From Babylonia areolata (lineage: Eukaryota > Mollusca > Gastropoda > Neogastropoda > Buccinidae): a DNA stretch of 64,000 nt. Under the pieces are notes generated by a model. That model was given only the letters and a program-made list of their open reading frames with translations. It was not told the DNA's origin and ran no database searches. A program made the translations under genes and the position numbers. The DNA is taken from the NCBI RefSeq assembly GCF_041734735.1, contig NC_134897.1, forward strand, positions 4,504,441-4,568,440, given 5' to 3'. Positions 53,129-59,100 of the stretch are shown here, in pieces. Each line of letters starts with the position of its first letter. The stretch's first letter is position 1.

Positions 53129-56100
53129 CTTCTATCTGTATTAGAAGTCCTTATACCGAAAAATTCACCTTATTTATTGAATGACCCTCGTAAATAAAAG
53201 TGAAACCACTACAACAGACTATATCTGCTGATTAATTTCATTTCAACAAACAGCAACTTAACATATTTATCATTAATTCCATCATGAAAATAAGAAAAAA
53301 AAAGATCATCGCTTCAGTTAGATCTGAAACAAGGTACAGCAGTATGAGGTATTCCCTGTGATCGAGCACTTTTGTGCACTCACTTATGAAAAATACTCCC
53401 TCATAGCACTTTGGCCACCAATGTTGCCTTTTGGCAGCCAATGTTGCCTTTTGGCACTGCTAGGGAGGCCCCCACCATGTTTTGGCGACCAATACACAGT
53501 AGGTCATTCACAAACCAACCACTCTTATTTTGGGGAGGTTTGAAAGGCCATATTTTGTGCATGTGACCAGGCCATGATGAACGATGACAAGACACAGCTA
53601 CAAGAGCACACAGACCAGCTCAACACAAGCTGCGAGAACTACAACATGAAGATCAGCGTCAGTAAGACCGAGGTCATGACCGTCAGTAGGAGACCAGAAA
53701 AATTGGACATCAGCATCAATGGAACCCAGTTGAAGCAAGCAAGCGAATTCAAGTACCTGGGCAGCATCTTCACTGAAAGCGGCAAATTAGACAGAGAAAT
53801 AGAGACCAGATGCCAGAAAGCCAATGCAGTCAACTACCAACTCGCCCCTCTCTTGAAACAACCCAGCATCCCCATGAGCACCAAGGCGAAACTCATCAAC
53901 GCCATTTACCTACCAACGCTCACACACCAGTGCCAGACATGGTCCTTAACAAAAGCCCTCGAGAGAAAATTGGTCACCCGTGAAATGAAATGCTTGAGAA
54001 AAGCAGTGAACAAGACCAGGAGAGACAAGATCAGGAATGAGGTGATACGAGACATGGTAGGAACAAAACCAGTACTACAACACATAGAACAACAGAGGAT
54101 CAAGTGGTTTGGATGCCTCACACGTATGCCTCCAAACCAACCAGCTCTTCAGGCATACAACATCATACTCTGGCTGGAGAGCCAGAGGAAGACTAAGACG
54201 GCGCTGGAGCAACTCAGTGGCAGACACCCTCAGATTGCTGCAGACAGACAACTTATCTCCCCGCAACGCCCACCGGTACAAGTGGAAGGAAAAAGTAAAA
54301 GTAAAGTAAGTAAGACCAGGGGAATCCCCTTCTATCAATCGATGCCATCTTTTCAGTACTCCTGCAAGTTTTTGAGTGAATTTCTTATAGTTTTATCCGC
54401 AACATCAATCTTTTCATTTTCCAAAATGGCTGCATTGACGAGCAGACAACGCTACTTCACAACTGAGCAAGTTATAGAGCAACTGAGACTGCAGCCAGGC
54501 CAGTAAAATGAAGATTTTGGCAAAGAATTCCCGCTTGATGATGAGTTTCATTGTCCGAGAGGGAGAGTGACAGTGGTGGTGACTGGGCACCGAGCCAAGT
54601 ACCAAGTTGCAAACGTATGGGGCGTGGCCAGACGAGTGGAGCGCATGTTCCTGCTAAGGCCACCACATCAGCAGCTGTGAGTATTCAAGGCTGAATGCTG
54701 CCAAAGACATCATTGTCCCTGAGATGAAGACATAGACAGCACTTCAGGTCACAATGGGTCTGTGTTTAAGCCTGAAATCGAGGACCACTGGTGGACATAC
54801 TGGTTGCTCAACCTGCCATTTGGAACCATAATGTGCAAGAAGTCAATGTGTCCCACTCTGTTTTGAACTGTATCATACTGTGGAGGACTACAGGAAAGCA
54901 GCAGCAACTAAAATTCACGGTCTCAAACAGTAAACAATTCAGACTGTGTACGTTTGTACACATATTCTACCTCCATTCATTTATTTTCTTATGTTAGTAG
55001 TATTTCCGTTTCATCAGATAGTTGTAAAGTGCATATAGTTCCACCACAGTAAGATATTTCAAGTGAGGACACTGTGAAACCTTCAAGTGAAGTGACAAAA
55101 ATCAACATGTTCTACAAAAACGCAAGTTCATTTTGTGTTTCCCATGGATTATATTCTGGATTACACCATTACATGGGAAATATAGTTGTACTGAAGACTT
55201 CAACTGGTGAGTTTGCTTTGTTTTCAACTGCATTGCAGTGATGTTTGTGTTGTACCTGTCTTTGTTTATGTCTGTAATGTGTCGAAGTGCAAAAACTTGT
55301 ATTGAAAAAAAAACAAAAAACAAAAAAACAACAAAAAACAAATCAACAACAAAAAACCCATAATAATCAACACAAAAATCAAAATCTTTCACTTGTACCA
55401 ACATCATTTATTGCTCCAAAACACAAAAATTCCATCATTCCTCTTACTTAAAAAAACAAAACAAAACAAAAACAAACAGGAAGTCATTTGGTTCAAAAAC
55501 TAAAAAGTCCTAGTAATTTGAAATTGGTAGGTGTAATTTTTTGCTTTCTTGAAAATCAGCTAGAGCCAGGGAGTGTTGCAGTCTAAACTCGCTGGCGGTG
55601 AAGGGGTTAAATGTTTATCGATGATATAATCAACAGTGTGATAGTAAAATCAAACGAAATCAAAGGTTTCCGAACCGACCAAGATCGTTGTTGAAGTTTG
55701 GCTCAGCTTTTACTGCCATCCGAATGACGCACAGCCACTCTTTCGACTCGGAGCTTGTCTGCACCAGTAATACCACGCGGTAGTAGCGTATATATATATA
55801 TATTCCTTTAGAAAGGAAATTAAAAAAACTTCTCTTTAATATCTGTAATTACTATTGTATTACCAATTTTGAGAATTTTAAGTTTAAAATCAAGCAAAAA
55901 TCGTTTTTACACGCTATATTAACAATATGCGGTTTTGCAAGCTGAACTAATATTCACTGGAAAGATCAGCTTCAGACAAACACAGCTGTACTAAAAATAG
56001 CTCTGTAGATCAAATGGAACAGGCAAGCCAAGTGAAGAAAAGAGAGATGCAAAAACCAGTTGACACGATCTGTGTCAGGGCGGTCGGCCATGGTGTGCAA

Positions 56101-59100
56101 GAAGCCTTTCCACTACCTCAGATTTTTACTCTTTTATTCAACAAAGATAAAAACAGATGAAAAACAAAAACAACATTGCAAACAGGAGAAAGTGAACTTT
56201 ATTCCCATATAAAACGTATCTTTATTTTTTAATCATCACTCAAGCTACAGGCTTGGGGAAAATGGCCAAAACTGACGTTTCTTAGTCTAAGCTTCAGTTT
56301 AACAAGCGAGGCTGCCGGTACCTACACAAGTGCATCTGCCAGTATTTGTGACCATGTGCATGCGAGTAATGGTAACATGTGTGCGCATTTTTATACACGT
56401 GTGTTTTCCAGGAGTGTACAGGGTTTCGCTGGTGTTTGTTATTCAAAGGCAAATGTCTTTTCACTGTTAGCCACGTAAAATTTGGCCAAGCAGAGCAAAC
56501 CAATAGGCCTAGTTTGCATCAGTATGACATGGTACTGTATATGACACCAAATGTCTCAGTTTGATCAAAATGGCGTCAACTGACCAGCACAAGAGATCAG
56601 TCGCTGGATCAACACAGAATCGGAGATTTGGAGAAACATGCTTTAAATTATAGAAAGTTGCAAAGAATAAAATAGAATAGAATGTCTTTATTACCAAGTG
56701 AGCCGGGGTCACAAGGAATATTGGGGGGCGGTAGTACATAACAAGGTACGAACATAAATCGAAAATCATACACAAACACAGATACAGTAGAAATTAGAAT
56801 ACATACAAGTGCATATCATTTAAAAACTTGTGCATACTCACACATGCACGTACTGCACATACACACACACACACGTCTGAACAGAAGCCGCATATTACAT
56901 GTGGAGGGGGTTGATGACTAGATCTTCAGGCAGATGGTTGTTGATTGCACAATTCTATTTATCATACTGGATTTGTTCGAGAGACAGGGCATCAACTGCT
57001 TTGGGGGAAAAGCTATTGGCGAAGCGATTGGTTTTCATCCTTATACTTCTGTACCATCGACCAGAGGGAAGCATCTCGAAAATCCCAAAAGCTGGATGAG
57101 ATTTGTCCTGGCTGATTGATTTTGCTTTTCTGAGTAGCCGTTTATAATATGTCTTCTAAAGAAGGTAGATCAGCCCCGGTAATCTTGGTGGCAGTTTTTA
57201 CGATTCTGTTAAGGGCTGCAACTTCTGCCTTGGAAATGTTTCCATACCAAACAGTAATAGCGAAGGTTAGCACACTTTCAATGACTGCTCAGTAGAAATA
57301 ATTATCAGAATGAATGTAGTTAAGACATGCGAATGTTTTCCAATTTTGACGTCAGTTAGATCGGCTGTGTTTCAGTTTCACTTTTATTTTTCTTCTGTTT
57401 GTGTGAGCATTTACTTTTAAAATGCTTGAGCCTACTTTGCACAGATGGCAGCCGAGGTAACAGCCTGACAAATATACTGCACAGGGTTCATGCCAAAGAC
57501 TTGTGCAATGTCAATTTGATCACTGTAACTGTCAACTTCGAAGTCTTTCCTTTCAAACATGGCAGGAGGTGACTGTAACTAAGCAACAGCAGCCAGTGCA
57601 ACTGACATCTCAGTGTTAGTAAAAACAAAACAAAAACAAACTATCAAGAGTCAGTACGCTCAAAATATCCAATTTTATGCAGGATGCGCTGTAAAAATCC
57701 AGGTTTCTGGGGCACCTAAATTTTCATTATTACATTTTCAAATTCCATGACTTTCCAGAATTTCCCTGACCCGTACAGAAGGAAAACCTGAGGACTCACC
57801 TGTTCGTACACCTGAGACTTGAAGTGAAGATCCTCTCCCTGACCCGTACAGAAGGAAAACCTGAGGACTCACCTGTTCGTACACCTGAGACTTGAAGTGA
57901 AGATCCTCCTTCAGACTCTGCACTCTGTTCTCCAGGTCCACTCTCAGCAAAGTCTCCTCCTCAATCTGCTTTTTGGCTGTTGCAAGCTGCTTTTCCAGGT
58001 TGGCAATCTCTGCTTTCAACGCCTGTATGGAAAGAAAGCAATTTTCTTTCACCAAGGTAGACGGTGATAGACACATTAGGTGAGTGGTTAAAAGGATTGG
58101 ATTGTCAATCGGAGGGTCCAAAGGCCAGGTTAGATCCCCTTATTGTCACCTGGTAGGGTAAGGATGGAAATGGTTCACCCACCCACCCACCCTTTCTCCC
58201 AAACCAATGCATACATGTACACCTAGTAACTTAATGCCCTTCACATGTAAACAAATGCTGAAAGTGACCATGCATGTGGGTTATGGAAACACAACCAATG
58301 AACCATATCCAGCATGCAGCCCCCCAAAACTCCCCAGCACACAACCGACAGATAATGGGAATATGGCAGCCTAAAATGAGGGTTAAAGTACTATTAACTA
58401 AAAACCCACTTGAAGATACAGGTGTATACAAGTGCCAGTTGCAGCCTACAATTAAGTACAAATGAAAAAGAAGGTAGAAAGTACTGTTTTTCTTCACCAG
58501 ATCAATGAAAAGATGAAATGGATACTTATAATTATATAGCCCTCTTTCTAGGTCAGAGACCAAGCTCTAAGCACTTCACTGACACAATCCTTTATGCAAC
58601 AGGCTGCCTACCTGTGGAGAGCTGAGAACTGCATATGGGTTGCAGACTTGTGCACCCCTCAACTAACCTTTTCAGTACTGTCATTAGTCTTCCGTATTTT
58701 TCAATGGCTTTCAGTATTTTATCACATTCCATCAATATTGACCATTGCTTGCTCTCTCTCTCTCTCTCCCCCCCCATCCTCCCTCCCACTCTCTCTTATA
58801 AAAGAAAAAAGCTCATCTTGCAATATCCAATAACCATTTTCATGTCAGGAACAAAAAATATTTTTTGTATTCTAGATTGTTGAGAAACTGGATTTAGGTT
58901 TATGAAATCAGATTTCTGTATCCCCCCCCCCCCCCCCACCCCCAAAGGACAAATACTGAAAAATACAGGGGGGTGCACAGGTCTGGATTTTGAGAAAGAG
59001 TGGTCATGAATGATTTATGTAACTTGTAATATTTTTCTTTCATACAATGCGCCCTGAGCTCTTAGAGAGAAAGGGCGCTATGTAAATGTACATTATTTAT

